The notes beneath the pieces are model-generated. The model did not search any database and was not told the origin of the DNA. It was given only the letters and a program-made list of their open reading frames with translations. Positions 34,757 to 46,705 of a stretch of 64,000 nucleotides of DNA are shown in pieces. The position numbers and the translations under genes are program-made. The first letter of the stretch is position 1. Every line of letters starts with the position of its first letter. This DNA comes from Rutidosis leptorrhynchoides (lineage: Eukaryota; Streptophyta; Magnoliopsida; Asterales; Asteraceae), in NCBI RefSeq assembly GCF_046630445.1, contig NC_092341.1:293884001-293948000 (forward strand). The letters run 5' to 3'.

Positions 34757-37195
34757 GTGACACCCCCAAATAGGGCCTGGGGTATTTGTGTCTAATTATA
34801 TCAAATCACAGTTGTATAAAGGAGAACGACTCTACATGAGGCGTTTTGTTGAGTTTTGCAGCGGAAGATAAATATGTCTTTAATTGATATGATATATAAT
34901 GAAGACTCCAAGCATAGCAAGCAATCATCATCAAAGTAGTAGATATACAGCGGAAGCAATATTTAAGTACCTGAGAATAAACATGCTTAAAAAGTCAACA
35001 CGAGGTTGAGTGAGTTCATAGGTTTGTCATAAATAATGATTTTAGTAATAGTGTTAGACCACAAGATTTGTTTTTATAAGTAGATCACTCAGATCCAGTC
35101 AAGTTGATCTCCCGCAGGATCAAAAAGTTATGCCAGTGCGTGATATTTAGACTAAACGTTGTTTGCCCCGTGACAAGTTGTTCTGTCCTTGTCGTTTTAA
35201 TTTTATTATCAAGTAATACCAAGACTTCGTCAAATGTATCGGGGACGTTACTCCCGATAGGCCTATCCCCAATAATTAAGAATGCCGCAGCAATTAAAAA
35301 TATCACTGTAGGGACTTAGTCGGACATAGCCGGGTATAGCATAGTTTAAACAGTTGGTACTGATATTTAGACTAGAATTTCAAGTTTGCCCCGCAACAAG
35401 TTATCATTTATACTTGTCGGTTGGGGACTTGCTGGTCATAGCCCAACATATCACAGTTTAATAGTTGGTACTTGTATTTAGACTAGACTTTCAAGTTTGC
35501 CCCATAACAAGTTATCGTTTATACTTGTCGGTTGGGGACTTGCTGGTCATAGCCCAACATATCACAATTTAATAGTTGATACGTGTAAAACAGTTATAAA
35601 AGTTGCGCATGTATTCTCAGCCCAAAAATGTCAAGAGTAAAAGGGATCATATGAAAACTCACGAAAAATCAGTTTTAGTATTTGTATTCATTTCATAAAA
35701 ACAGTTATAAAAGTAGCGCATGTATTCTCAGCCCAAAAATGTAAAGAGTAAAAGGGAGCATATGAAAACTCACGAAAAATCAGTTTTAGTATTTGTATTC
35801 ATTTCATAAAAACAGTTATAAAAGTAGCGCATGTATTCTCAGCCTAAAAATGTAAAGAGTAAAAGGGAGCATATGAAAACTCACATTATATATCAGTTGA
35901 AGTATTCCACGCAAGAAGGAAAGTAAAGCAAGTAAGTGATCTGGATATCAACCTTGAGGTATAACGTTTGATTAGTTAATGTCTAACTTGACATAAAGTA
36001 TGTTTATTAATATAGCAACTATATTGACAGTGACAGTTTTCGAAAAAAGTTCCTATTTCTCAAAAGTTTCTATTTTTGGAAACCTACTATTTATGAAAAA
36101 CTTCCACTTATAGTAAGCTTCTAGTTTAAGAATGTTCGGGTTATAATTCTTAACAAAGATGTTGTACAATCTCGCCCAAACTTCGTCGCTAACATGCAAG
36201 TCACTCGAATGATCTATTGTTACCGAGCGGCCCAGGATCTCTTGACCAGAATCTAAGTCTTGGCATTCGAGATCCACAAGCATCCCATAAGGGTAACAAG
36301 TATCACCCTAGGCCACAAGTAGCGGTGATGTTTGTAGTCTTTGTACGCTATCTTTAATTATAACCTTCACGTTAGGTGCGTATATACATATATATTCATT
36401 AATTTGATTTTAATTATAACTCCTATATATTAATTCATAAAAATACTTTTATAATTTTTAGTAACATATATTACTAATTATAACATGTTATTTATTTTAA
36501 TTTTAATTGCATATACTTTATAACATTATTTACATGTTGCGGTAAAAAATAATAAACCGAAGTAAATAGTAAAAAGTAAAAAAGTAAAAAAGTAAAAAGT
36601 AAAAAGTAAAAAGTAAGAAAAGAATACTTACTAGTAGTAATTCTTCAAAGAGAGAATGAGAGAAATTTTGGTGTGAGTTTGAATGAGAAATGAGGGGTAT
36701 TTATGCTTGAAAAAATTAGGTAAAAAGAATAAAATAATTAAAAGAAAAAGAAATATTTTAATTTTTAATGGGATTTTAAAATTCAAAAGTATTAAATGTT
36801 AGGTCATGGGATAATGCACAAAATAAAATAATAAACGTAGTTTTCCATTATAATTTTTAATTAAAAAGTAATTTATTTATTTATTTTATTAAAAAATCAT
36901 TTATTTTAAGGATTTTTTTATATATATATTTTTTTAAAATAAACAAATTGATTTACTACTTTTCTAAGAATATTTGTCAATATTTTTTTATTCATAATAA
37001 CAATACTGATAATAAAGATATTAATTATTGATATCTTGTTTAAAAAGGATATTATTAATAATAATATTAATATATCAAATTAATGCGTAATTATTTACAA
37101 ATAATTGTTCGTGAATCATCGGAATTAGTCGAGGTTAAATGAAATCATATAAAGATTTTTGTTTAAATTTTTCCAGAAATTTACGGGTTGTCACA
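34757..37195 (-). repeat. 5' LTR of element B
   Basis: 2439 bp, homologous to 28887-31101. The extra length is mostly a 111-bp tandem repeat near 35591-35900. The start on the minus strand is TGTGACAACCCG at 37195. Confidence 0.92.
35591..35900. repeat. 111-bp tandem repeat in B 5' LTR
   Basis: Nearly three units beginning CAGTTATAAAAGT at 35591, 35702 and 35813. The other LTR has a single partial unit (about 29717), so the expansion arose in one LTR only. A second, roughly 110-bp two-copy repeat with ACTTGTCGGTTGGGGACTTG precedes it in both LTRs. Confidence 0.85.
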
Positions 37196-37286
37196 GTTCG
37201 GGTATGCGAGAGGTCGGGGGTTCGAGCCCGGGGGACGGAAGTTTATTTTTGGGAGTTATTTTTTTAAAAGGTAGCCATTTTATTGC

Positions 37287-37288
<2 letters not shown>

Positions 37289-37356
<68 letters not shown>

Positions 37357-37378
37357 GTTATTGTTATTATTATTATTA
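37289..37378. repeat. (ATT)n array in the 3' LTR of A
   Basis: About 90 bp of ATT units, the counterpart of the 200-bp array at 2448. The poly-Ile frames over it are artefacts. Confidence 0.93.
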
Positions 37379-39109
37379 TCATTTTCATTATGATTATTAC
37401 TATTATTGTTATTGTTATTGCCATTATAAATTGTTACTACCATTGTTATTATTAAAAATTGTTATTATGACTAATATTATTTAGTATAAATACTATGATT
37501 ATCGTCACAAATACGAACAATATTATTATTATGATTACTAATCAATCATTTTAGTACTATGATTATTATGATTATATTAAGGATTACTATTAGTATTGTT
37601 GATATAAGAATAATACAAGTTATTAGTATATTAGTATTAACATCATTTTTGTAATTATTAGTATTACTATTATTATTAACATAAGTATCATTTTTAACAA
37701 TATCATTATTATCATTATTATTATCAATATTAATAAAGCTATTATTATTAGTAAATTATTATTTTCGATACTATCATTATATTCTTTTCAGATAAATATT
37801 TTTGTACCTAAAATATACTTATACTGTAAAAATATTAATAGTTTATATACCTATATATTAAACATATTAACACTATGTATATAAATACTTATATATAACA
37901 AACTAATGATATTTTTTTTAATATAATACTAATCATATATGTATAGATATTAAAATAACTAAAAATATAGATACTAATCATTTGTTGTATTTATACAACA
38001 TAAAATCATATAACATATAATTTAAAATATAATATAAGTATTTGTTTTAATGGAGTTTAGTATAAATTCTATATAACTAAAAATATAAAAGTTAATACAT
38101 TCTAATAAAAGAAATCATGTGATTCCATTATGTGTATTAACAAATATACAAATGATATAGGTTCGTGAATCCGAGGCCAACCCTGCATCGTTCAGTTGTT
38201 CAATGTCGTCATATGTATTTTTTACTACAAAATACAGTATTGTGAGTTTCATTACTCCCTTTTTAAATGCTTTTGCAATATATATTTTTGGAACTGAGAA
38301 TACATGCGCTGCTTTTATAAATGTTTTACGAAATAGATACAAGTAATCGAAACTACATTATATGTTGAATGATCGAAGTCGAATATGCCCCTTTTAGCTT
38401 GGTAGCCTAAGAATTAGGGAACATCACTAATTTTGAGAATTAGTGCACGCCTAATTGACGCGAATCCTTAAGATAGATCTATTGGGCTTAACAAACCCCA
38501 TTCAAAGTACCGGATGCTTTAGTACTTCGATGTTGTTTTATATCATGTCCGAAGGATTTCCCGGAATGATAGGGGATATTCTTATATGCATCTTGTTAAT
38601 GTCGGTTACCAGGTGTTCAATCCATATGAATGATATTTTTGTCTCCATGCATGGGACGTATATTTATGAACACTGAAAATGAAAATCTTGTGGTCTATTA
38701 AAATGATGGAAATGATTATTTCTGATAAACTAATGAACTCACCAACCTTTTAGTTGACACTTGAAAGCATGTTTATTCTCAGGTACGAAAGAAATCATCC
38801 GCTGTGCATTTGCTCATTTTAGAGATATTACTTGGAGTCATTCATGAAATATATCAAAAGACGTTGCATTCGAGTCGTTGAGTTCATCAAGATTATTACT
38901 AAGTCAATTTTAGTTGGATATATTATGAAATGGTATGCATGCCGTCAACTTTCGATGTAATGAAAGTTTGTCTTTTAAAAATGAATGCAATGTTTGTAAA
39001 ATTGTATCATATAGAGGTCAAGTACCTCGCGATGTAACCAACTATTGTGAATCGTTTGTAATCGATATGGACTTCGTCCGGATGGATTAGGACGGGTTGC
39101 TTCATGGGA

Positions 39110-40144
39110 ACACATTACCATGGATTTCATTACAAAGTTACCAAATACGGCGAGAACACAGTTTGATATGATTTGGATGATAGTTGATCGGTTGACAAAA
39201 AGTGCATTGTTTCCCGAACGATATCATCGAAAACATTGTCTAAGTTGTTTATCAAAGAAGTGATATCGAGGCATGGGGTTCCTATATCTATTGTTTCGGA
39301 TCGAGATACTCGTTTCACTTCTCAGTTTTGGAACAAGTTTCATGAAGATATGTGTACTCAATTGAAGATGAGCACGTCGTATTATCCTCAAACGGACGGT
39401 CAAACCGAGTGTACGAATCAAACGTTGGAGGATATGTTACGGGCGTGTGTTATTGATTTCGGTGGTAGTTGGGATGAACACTTACCTTTGGTGGAATTCT
39501 CGTACAATAATAGCTATCATGCTAGTATTGGAATGCCACCGTATGAGATGCTTTATGGACGAAGGTGTCGAACTCCTATTTGTTGGGGTGAAGTGGGTCA
39601 AAGAGAAATCGGGAGTACCGATTTGGTTTTAGAGACGAATAGTAAGATTGAGATGATTCGGGCTCGACTTAAGGCGATGCAAGATAGACAAAAATCTTAT
39701 GTCGATAAAGGAAGGCAACCAATTGAGTTCCAATAAGGTGACATGGTGATGCTTAAGGTTTCGCCATGGAAAGGTGTTATTCGGTTTCAGTTAGCTCCTC
39801 GGTTTATTAGTCCTTTCAAAGTCTTGGCTCGTGTTGGTGAGGTTGCTTATAGACTAGAGTTACCCGAAGAACTTGCAGGGATTCATAACACATTCCATGT
39901 TTTCCATCTCCGTAAGTGTCTTGCGGATGACTCGACGTGGGTACCGTTGGATGAGATTTCATTGAATAACAAGTTAGAGTATGTGGAGGAACCAATTGCC
40001 ATTCTTGACGAGAAGATCAAAATGTTGCGTAAAAAGGAGGTGAGGACTTTTAAAGTTCAATGGCATCATCGAAAGGGTTCCGAGTTCACGTGGGAATTCG
40101 AAGAATTCGTTTTGGTGTATCTTCCTGCTTGTCATGCGGCTTGA
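39110..40144 (+). pseudogene. Integrase core and chromodomain-like tail of element D
   Basis: This continues the integrase begun at 2-204. The core shows the first catalytic Asp in TMDFITKLP, the second in SDRDTRFTSQFW, and the Glu in TDGQTECTNQTLEDML, plus a YGRRCRTPICW block. One frameshift lies near 39225-39240 and a stop codon (TAA, 39734-39736) interrupts the GDMVMLKVSPW region. The last 60 residues (AILDEKIKMLRKKEV ... KVQWHHRKGSEFTWEFEE) look like the chromodomain-type tail of chromoviruses, which may steer integration to chromatin. The gene is dead because of the lesions and the 38.9-kb insertion. Confidence 0.88.
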
Positions 40145-40181
40145 ATTGCGAGGACGCAATTCGATTCAAGTGGGCGAGAGT
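40143..40181 (+). promoter_or_regulatory. Hairpin and polypurine tract of element D
   Basis: GAATTGCG (40143-40150), loop AGGA, CGCAATTC (40155-40162) form a perfect 8-bp stem overlapping the end of the integrase frame. AAGTGGGCGAGAGT follows, ending at the base before the LTR. Confidence 0.82.
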
Positions 40182-42272
40182 TGTAAGACCCGAGTTTAGA
40201 ATGTACAAAATTGTATATATTTATATAGTGGCGGCCTCAGTTCCCAGTTTTGGGCGCGGCGCAGCCAATAGGCCAGTGGTGCGGCTGGCGTCTGGCAGCA
40301 ATTCGTTGTTTTAAATTAATTAAATGAGGGCCATTTTGGTACTTTCGCGTGATAGACGAATTTAAAGCACAAGATCAGATCCAGGAGTGTCATTACTCCA
40401 TTTTCAACCACCTTATCTCTTCCACTTTAATCCTAGAGAGAGAGTTAGAGTTTTAGAGTGAGAGAGCTCACTTTGGGGAAGAAGAAGACCGAATCTCGCC
40501 CGAGCCCAAGTTTTAAAGTTGTTCCCTACGTCTCTAGCTACGATTTGATAGTGTTGGTAAGTCCTAACTCCGTGTTTTGAGTTTAATTCGATTTATGGCT
40601 AAGGTTTTGTCATTTAAAGACTTGTAAGACCCATTTAGGGGTTAAATGGGTGAAGTTGGGTTAAGTTGATGTAAGAAAACTCTAAGGTGTTGTAATCTAG
40701 GGTTTTGTCTTGTAAATTTGATGTTTAAGGTGCAATTGTGTTGTTAAATCACTAATACATTTATGTGTTAGTGGAACTTTTGTTAATGGGTTCAAGTTTG
40801 ACCAAATCATGCGTCTTGATGTTAAAATGGGTCAATTGGGTAATTGTTGACCTAGTTGGGCAAGATGGATATGAAATGCTCTAAGCTTGTGTTAGTTGGT
40901 GTTGTTAGACCTAAATCACTAGCTTTTAGTGACTAACGATGAGCCTTGGCCTCGAATGGGCGGTTTTGGTGTAAATGGGCCATTTAATGCAAATGGGTCA
41001 TTAAATGCGCAATAGTAAATTGTTGGTGTTTAGTCCAACGAGTTGTATGTTAATTATATACATAATGTAATAGGTACGTTGCATTGAAGGTTGCGAGCTT
41101 GATTTCTAATTCACCGAAGGCGTTAAGGTGAGTAGAATAATTATATGTGTATGTATATGATTTATTTGCTTGTGGGGTATGGATTTAAAGTTTGATGTTG
41201 ACGATGCCATACCACTATTGTTTGTTGGATGAGGGTTTAAAGTTCGGTGTTGACGATACCTCATGTATGGAGTTAAAGTTCGATGTTGACGATGCCATAC
41301 CACTATTGTAGTGATTTGATGAGGGGTTAAAGTTCGATGTTGACGATACCTCATATGAGGGTTTTAAGTTCGATGTTGATGATTCCACATTAATTGGGAT
41401 GGATGAGGTTTAAGTTCGATGTTGACGATACCATTCGTAGGGCTAGCCTTGGAATTTGAATACTAATGGATGCTGTGAACATCAATGTTTGTGTATTGTA
41501 GTGTAGCATATTATATTGCTCGTGTTATATGCTAATGTTATACTAGCTTGTGTTATCGAAGATTTGGCGTTATACTTTATGATGGTATGCTAATTATATT
41601 GCTAGTATATGTGTAGAATTGGTGTAAGTGATTGCAAGTGAGTAAGTTATATATGTATATGTATAATTATTGCATTCACTAAGCGTTTTGCTTACCCTCT
41701 CGTTGTTTACTCTTTTTAGGCTCCGGCATGGACAAAGGAAAGGGTATACGTTTGGACTAGTGATCTCCCTTATCGATTATGCTAGAGAATAGCTTTTGAA
41801 GTTCGACCTAGGTTTGGGTAGTTTAATCCCAAACACCATGCTCGGGTTTTGTTTGGTATTTAAACTTGTCGGTCGAACCTTATATTTTGAAGTGGAAATG
41901 GGTGCATGATGCCCAGTGGTCAAATACTTGAACGGGAGTCTTAAAACTTGTAAAATTTGCTTATTTATGTGGCATGAAGCCCTTTTGAAATGTTGGTTAT
42001 CGTATTCGCGGAAATTGGCACTTGTGTAAATTTTTGTTAAGATAGAATCAGCATAAAACTCGAGCCGCGCCGCGGCCCTGAGGGGTGCGCCGCTGGTTAA
42101 CAAGCAAATTGGTTGTCGAGGGTTTTAATGGTCCTGACCATTTGAGAATGAGTTAAGCCGCGCCGCGGCTAGGCTGACCGTACCGCGGGTTAAGCCTGTA
42201 AGGGCAGGTTGCCTTTCTTTAAAAAAAAAAAAAAAATTTGTTTTGCGTTGGTTAACGGGTTGGGTCGTTACA
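40182..42272 (+). repeat. 3' LTR of element D
   Basis: 2091 bp, starting TGTAAGACCC and ending GGTTGGGTCGTTACA. It contains GC-rich motifs near both ends (GGGCGCGGCGCAGCC at about 40250, GCCGCGCCGCGGC at about 42064 and 42155) and an imperfect repeat at 41160-41435. Its partner LTR lies outside the window, so the age cannot be judged. Confidence 0.88.
41160..41435. repeat. Imperfect tandem repeat in D LTR
   Basis: Six copies of TTAAAGTTCGATGTTGACGA with small changes, at about 41165, 41229, 41273, 41326, 41362 and 41409, alternately followed by TGCCATAC or TACCTCAT. The period varies from about 36 to 64 bp. Confidence 0.85.
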
Positions 42273-42277
42273 AGTGA

Positions 42278-43886
42278 AATTCGGAACAACTATGCTATCA
42301 AAAACATGCAAATTCTTGAACTTTGAATCTTCGAAAACATAGTAGTTACGAAGGCGTCGTATGTTCGATAAGGCGGGATAAGGATAACTATGAGAATGAT
42401 ACATTGTCTACCAATAATAGGAACGTCATCCATCCATAACAAAATGTCCTGAATGGAATTCCATGTGGGGAAGGCGATGTTGGTCCATTGTTGGATCTTA
42501 TCCCAAATCTGCAAACTGGTGTCGTAAGCAAGAAACAAACGATACTCGACTTTAGCGTGTCGATCACAAAAACAATAGGAGGTCTGATCCAGCTCAATTC
42601 CACGCAACAGATTTACTTTCTAAGGTAAACAAATTAGGTTCAAACGCCATATAAAAATATTAATCTTGATTAGGACAAACTTACACCAAATTGTAGGCGT
42701 AGTTGACGGTGCGAAGGAGATTTTATCAATCAAAGTCTAGGGCTTGCAACTGAGAAAATATGCGATGGATCCTTAGTTCATATCCATTAGTCAGGTACTT
42801 CAAAAAGCGTAAAAGAATTGAGAATAAACTGAAGCTCATCCCATTGGGTCAATTCCATCCCCCATACGAGGTGGTCTTCTTCAACACCAAGTCCATTCAT
42901 TGCGAGAGTAACGATTAACCACAGTATTATCATGTTTAGTATCAAGCAAAAATAAACGATGGAAGCGGAAAGCCAAAGGAATATCACCAATCCAAATGTC
43001 GTGCCAAAAGTAAGACATGCACCAATCTCTGATGCACATACATAAGCTTTAGTCAGGAATAATTTGCTTAGCATGGATTTCAACAATATACTTAACAATA
43101 TTCAGTCATGTACCAGGTATCTAAAATAATAAGGAATTGACGTAGTGGTAGTGACTTTCCTTCCCATATGAGGGGTCAGAGGTTCGACTCCTACTCGCTG
43201 CAAAATTTCCTTGTTGTTACGCGTCCATTTTCATGGGACTTGGAGGTTGTAGGCGTCTTACGTTCGGGCCTTACCTGAGGACGTGTTACCACACGCAATG
43301 ACCGTATGGGTTCCTCATGGGAGTTTTGTCCTGAGGGGTTGTAGGATTGTAATGATTCGTACCAAGGAAATGATCGGGTGGGTGTGTTTCGAAATCGCGC
43401 TCGACCCTCGTCAGTGACTCCTAACCGGCATTAAAAAAACATGTATCAAATGTTTAAAACACAGGATATTCCTTATACTAGACCCATGAATGGCAGAGAT
43501 GGCGTTTGCCCATTTTGACCCCTTATTGGTAAAATATCTCTACCTCCACTTATAATAAGAGCAAGGTCCAAAGATTTAAGATTTGCTACATTTAGACCAC
43601 CATTTTCTAATGAAAATTTAACATTGTTTGACATTTTATTCAATGCATTTGACGATCATGATCTTTTCCACCCCAAAATAAATTTGATTTTAAAGACTCA
43701 AGCTTGTCAATCACTTTTAGGAGCAATAAAAGAGGAGAAGTAATATGATCTAAGATATCTCAAAACCAACTTAATCAAAGTAAGTCTACCTTCCATGAAA
43801 ATCATGTTCGCTTTCCATGAAGATAACCTCTTATTAACCTTCGTAATAATGGAATCCCAACTATCAATCCAGTTGATGTTTTGTCC
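42278..43886 (-). pseudogene. LINE (L1-type) RT C-terminal and zf-RVT region, left part
   Basis: On the minus strand, 43790-43881 translates to a typical plant LINE block: WDSIITKVNKRLSSWKAN followed by GRLTLIKLVLRYL. Downstream frames 42787-43098 and 42290-42607 carry degraded zf-RVT-like sequence (a C-x-C pattern, LQIWDKIQQW). Several stops and frameshifts are present. The reading continues on the far side of the copia element at 59398, showing the copia element split it. A SINE lies inside. Element D ends at its left side. Confidence 0.75.
43130..43440 (+). mobile_element. SINE, tRNA-derived
   Basis: About 310 bp. An A-box-like TAGTGGTAGTGAC (about 43143) and a B-box GGTTCGACTCC (43181-43191) are about 38 bp apart, followed by a tRNA-unrelated body with GC-rich stretches and ending in seven A (43433-43439). 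This is standard plant SINE structure. I could not find a clean target duplication. It lies inside the decayed LINE. Confidence 0.7.
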
Positions 43887-44392
43887 TGGTAAATTTATAC
43901 AAGCTTATTTTTAAATACTTATTGTTCTTTTCTTATTCTTTGGATTCTAGAAAATGCAGGTTAAAAGGATAACTGGAAAGGATTTGCAATACAAGTATTT
44001 ATAAAGTTAAGGGGCTTATTCTGGACAAAGTGATTCTAGTAGCAGCTTATTGGACTTGCTTAGCAGATTGGGTTGTTAGTTACTTTGGGCTCAAGGCTTC
44101 GTTTTCTTCATTTAACTATGCTGTTCAAGTGCTAGGGTTGATACATACACACATACTCTCATTCAACCGATTGTTGTTTTCTCTCATTCTGCAAACCCTA
44201 ATCTTGAGATTGTTCAGTTTTCTTTTCATCTTAATATATAATCACATATTGTGATTGTAGTTTTCTGTATTTTGTGAGATTGTTTAGAGTTGAATCAGAT
44301 TAAACTGATTCTTCATATTGCTGCAATCGACTTTGTGATTGTGAATATTGGTTGAGATCGTGATTATTTTCGTAGAATTCTTTAATTTTACA
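43887..44392 (+). repeat. 5' LTR of copia element E
   Basis: 506 bp, starting TGGTAAATTT (the partner starts TGTTAACTTT) and ending TTTAATTTTACA. It matches 58891-59392. Confidence 0.93.
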
Positions 44393-44404
44393 TGGTATCA
44401 GAGC
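44393..44404 (+). other. Primer-binding site of copia element E
   Basis: TGGTATCAGAGC directly after the LTR, a perfect tRNA-iMet site. Confidence 0.93.
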
Positions 44405-45095
44405 ATAGGTTCGCTTGATTCGTGTTCGGTTGCAGTGTTTCTAAGGTTTGTTCATCTTTCTGTTAAACAAGGTCTCTGGAAGGTTTCTGGTGATCTACTC
44501 TTTTTCATCATCTTATTGGGTTCGTTTGTGGATCTGTGTATCGGTTATTGTTATTGTTATTGTTCGCGATCTATTGAAGAAACCCGAATTTTCTCAATTA
44601 GGGTTAGGGTTTTCAAGTTTGTGCTTCTTTTCTTATCAAGTCTTCCGCTGTTTATCTTCTTGTTTCTTCTACTGTAGTTATCTACAAAGGGGTGTCTCGA
44701 ATTTATTCGTGCTTTTATACCTGTTATTGATCGAATCACTGTGCCCAACTCTTGATCCAAGTTCATAGAAACTCATGAATACCTGATCAAGCACGGTTTA
44801 AGATTCTTGACCTTTATTATTGATGTGTGTTATTTTACTAATCTTGCAGACTGCTTGGTTAGTAACCAATTTTTTGCTTGAGTATTGTAAGTTGTTTCTT
44901 TCCTTTACAGGTCTCTGGCCAGCGATTGATGCTGTGAATGTGCTATTTGTTTTTTTGATTTATTGATATTGTTTCTGTGCTTCTTTATTTATGTGTTTTA
45001 TTGGTGATTATTTGCCTAGTTGCTTAATCTTGTTCTTTATTACTTCAATTTGATATCTGTTTGTTATATCTGTTTCTCTGTGTTTTTCTGTTAAG
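44405..45095 (+). other. Leader of copia element E
   Basis: About 690 bp of T-rich sequence with no supported gene. The overlapping hydrophobic frames (44348-44768) are chance. Gag starts at 45096. Confidence 0.6.
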
Positions 45096-46034
45096 ATGGG
45101 GGATGGTGCTATTACTATGATTAATAAACTTGACTTTGGTGACCCATTGTATTTACATGCAAGTGATACAACTATTGGAACACCTTTTATTTCAATTAAA
45201 CTAAAGGGTACTGAAAATTATAATATTTGGAGCAGGTCTATGTTATTGACTTTGGGTACTAAAAACAAACTTGGTTTTATAAATGGATCTTTACAAAGAC
45301 ATGCAACAGATGTTACTCTTCAAAATCAATGGGATAGGTGTAACAATGTTGTACTTTCATGGATACTTGGGTCAATATCTGATGAATTTTATTCTGATCA
45401 AATTTTTTCTACTAATGCTACTCATGTTTGGAATGAACTAAAAGAGACTTATGATAAGATAGATGGTTCTGTTATTTACAATCTGCATCATAAGATGAAT
45501 TCTATAAAACAAAATGATAGTAGTTTGTCTAATTATTATCATAATTTGAATAGTTTGTGGAAACAATATGATTGCATGATTGCTGGTCCTGCTTGTACTT
45601 GTGGTGTTGCTTGTACTTGTCCTGCTGGTGTGTTTGTTAAAGAACAAAATAAAGTTAAAAAATTAATGCAATTTTCAATGGGCTTAAATGATTGTTATGT
45701 GTCTGTTAAAAGTAATATTTTGTTAAGACATCCCTTACATGATGTGAAAAGTGCTTATGCTATCTTGTCTAGGGAAGAATCACATAGAAATGTTAATTCA
45801 AAAGAAATTGTGATCACTAAAACTCAATCATCTGCTTTTATTGCTCAATCTTTTAATAAAGATGTTAATCCAAATAAGAATTTCAATTCTAGATTCAATA
45901 ATAGTAGAGGACCTAATCAGAACTTAAAATGTAAAAAATGCAATAAAGTAGGTCATACTATTGATAGATGTTTTGAGATTGTAGGATATCCACCTGGGTT
46001 TAAGAAAAACTTCAATAATAACAATAATTATTAA
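45096..46034 (+). CDS. gag: Copia gag
   Basis: A 312-residue capsid-type protein. The N-terminus has the Retrotran_gag_3-like pattern GDPLYLHASD ... LKGTENYNIWSRSMLLTLGTKNKLGFINGSL. The middle is UBN2-like (VWNELKETYDKIDGSVIYNLHHKMNSI). A zinc knuckle C-x2-C-x4-H-x4-C lies near residues 279-292, followed by GYPPGF and an Asn-rich tail. The TAA at 46032-46034 sits at the Helitron junction. Beyond the Helitron (from 46706) the same frame continues into protease, so gag and pol were probably one frame. Confidence 0.9.
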   Translation: MGDGAITMINKLDFGDPLYLHASDTTIGTPFISIKLKGTENYNIWSRSMLLTLGTKNKLGFINGSLQRHATDVTLQNQWDRCNNVVLSWILGSISDEFYSDQIFSTNATHVWNELKETYDKIDGSVIYNLHHKMNSIKQNDSSLSNYYHNLNSLWKQYDCMIAGPACTCGVACTCPAGVFVKEQNKVKKLMQFSMGLNDCYVSVKSNILLRHPLHDVKSAYAILSREESHRNVNSKEIVITKTQSSAFIAQSFNKDVNPNKNFNSRFNNSRGPNQNLKCKKCNKVGHTIDRCFEIVGYPPGFKKNFNNNNNY

Positions 46035-46705
46035 TCTTATATACTAAAAGGAGAGCAAAATTTGGTCGTTTTGGCCTCCTCCAATTTTTCAAACGACAAC
46101 AACAAACACAACACCAAATTTTCATTTTAACCCCTCTTTCTAAGGTGTAATATGTAATAATACACGACCTTCAGGTACTTTAAGTATAACTCTATTATTT
46201 AATTAAAAACAAATTAACTAAACCCCACCATAAACTTACACGGATTTTATCTTTTTATTCGTCTCGAGTTACTTTCCACCGCATCACCATTAAACTCGAA
46301 ATAATTTTACGAACAAAACGCAACTAACTACGCTCAAAACGGACGCTTATAAAAAAAAGTTAAATGCGCTGACATCTTAGACGGAGCTTATCTTTGTATT
46401 CGCCACGAGTTATTTCTCACCTCTATCACCATTAAACTCGAAATAATTTTATGAACATAACGCAACCTAACTATACGCAAAATGGACGTTTTTAAAAAAC
46501 GCTAACCATTTTGGGCTATCTTTCATGCATATATATACACATAATAAACAACTCAAACTTTTCTCTACGCAATTTTTCCCCTCTGTTCACGCTCAACATT
46601 ACTTTTATAAAACGTTAGAAGCGCGCATGCCATTAGGTATACTAGGCACTAACCACGTATATCCAAACACACCCGCAGCAATGCGCGGGCCGAATTTTTT
46701 CTCGT
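46035..46705 (+). mobile_element. Non-autonomous Helitron inside copia E
   Basis: It starts TCTTATATACTAAAAGG after an A and ends with a hairpin (CCCGCAGCAATGCGCGGG, near 46671-46688) followed about 10 bp later by CTCGT and then a host T. These are Helitron features: 5' TC, 3' hairpin plus a CTRRT-like end (CTCGT departs by one base), and insertion between A and T without TSD. It has no RepHel gene. The copia frame is preserved across it. Confidence 0.78.

Larger units (their letters stand above)
28887..37195 (-). mobile_element. Element B: non-autonomous Ty3/gypsy-type element
   Basis: An 8.3-kb element flanked by TSD GTTCG (28882-28886 and 37196-37200). Orientation is minus: the primer site complement lies next to the right LTR (34745-34756) and the polypurine complement next to the left LTR (31102-31119). 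LTRs are 28887-31101 and about 34757-37195; the right one is longer because of a tandem repeat. The 3.65-kb interior holds one short gag-like ORF and no pol. LTRs differ by about 2% by eye. It is inserted in the SINE-like head of element A's 3' LTR. Confidence 0.93.
27122..39104 (+). repeat. 3' LTR of element A, interrupted by element B
   Basis: It matches the 5' LTR over 27122-28886 and 37201-39104. B and its duplicated GTTCG occupy the gap. The TTA array is shorter (about 37289-37378) and about 330 bp near the start is missing relative to the 5' LTR. It ends GGGTTGCTTCA, followed by TSD TGGGA. Confidence 0.93.

Noticed and set aside
44348..44768. Hydrophobic small proteins in the copia leader
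   Set aside because: These are overlapping frames in a T-rich leader with no family features.
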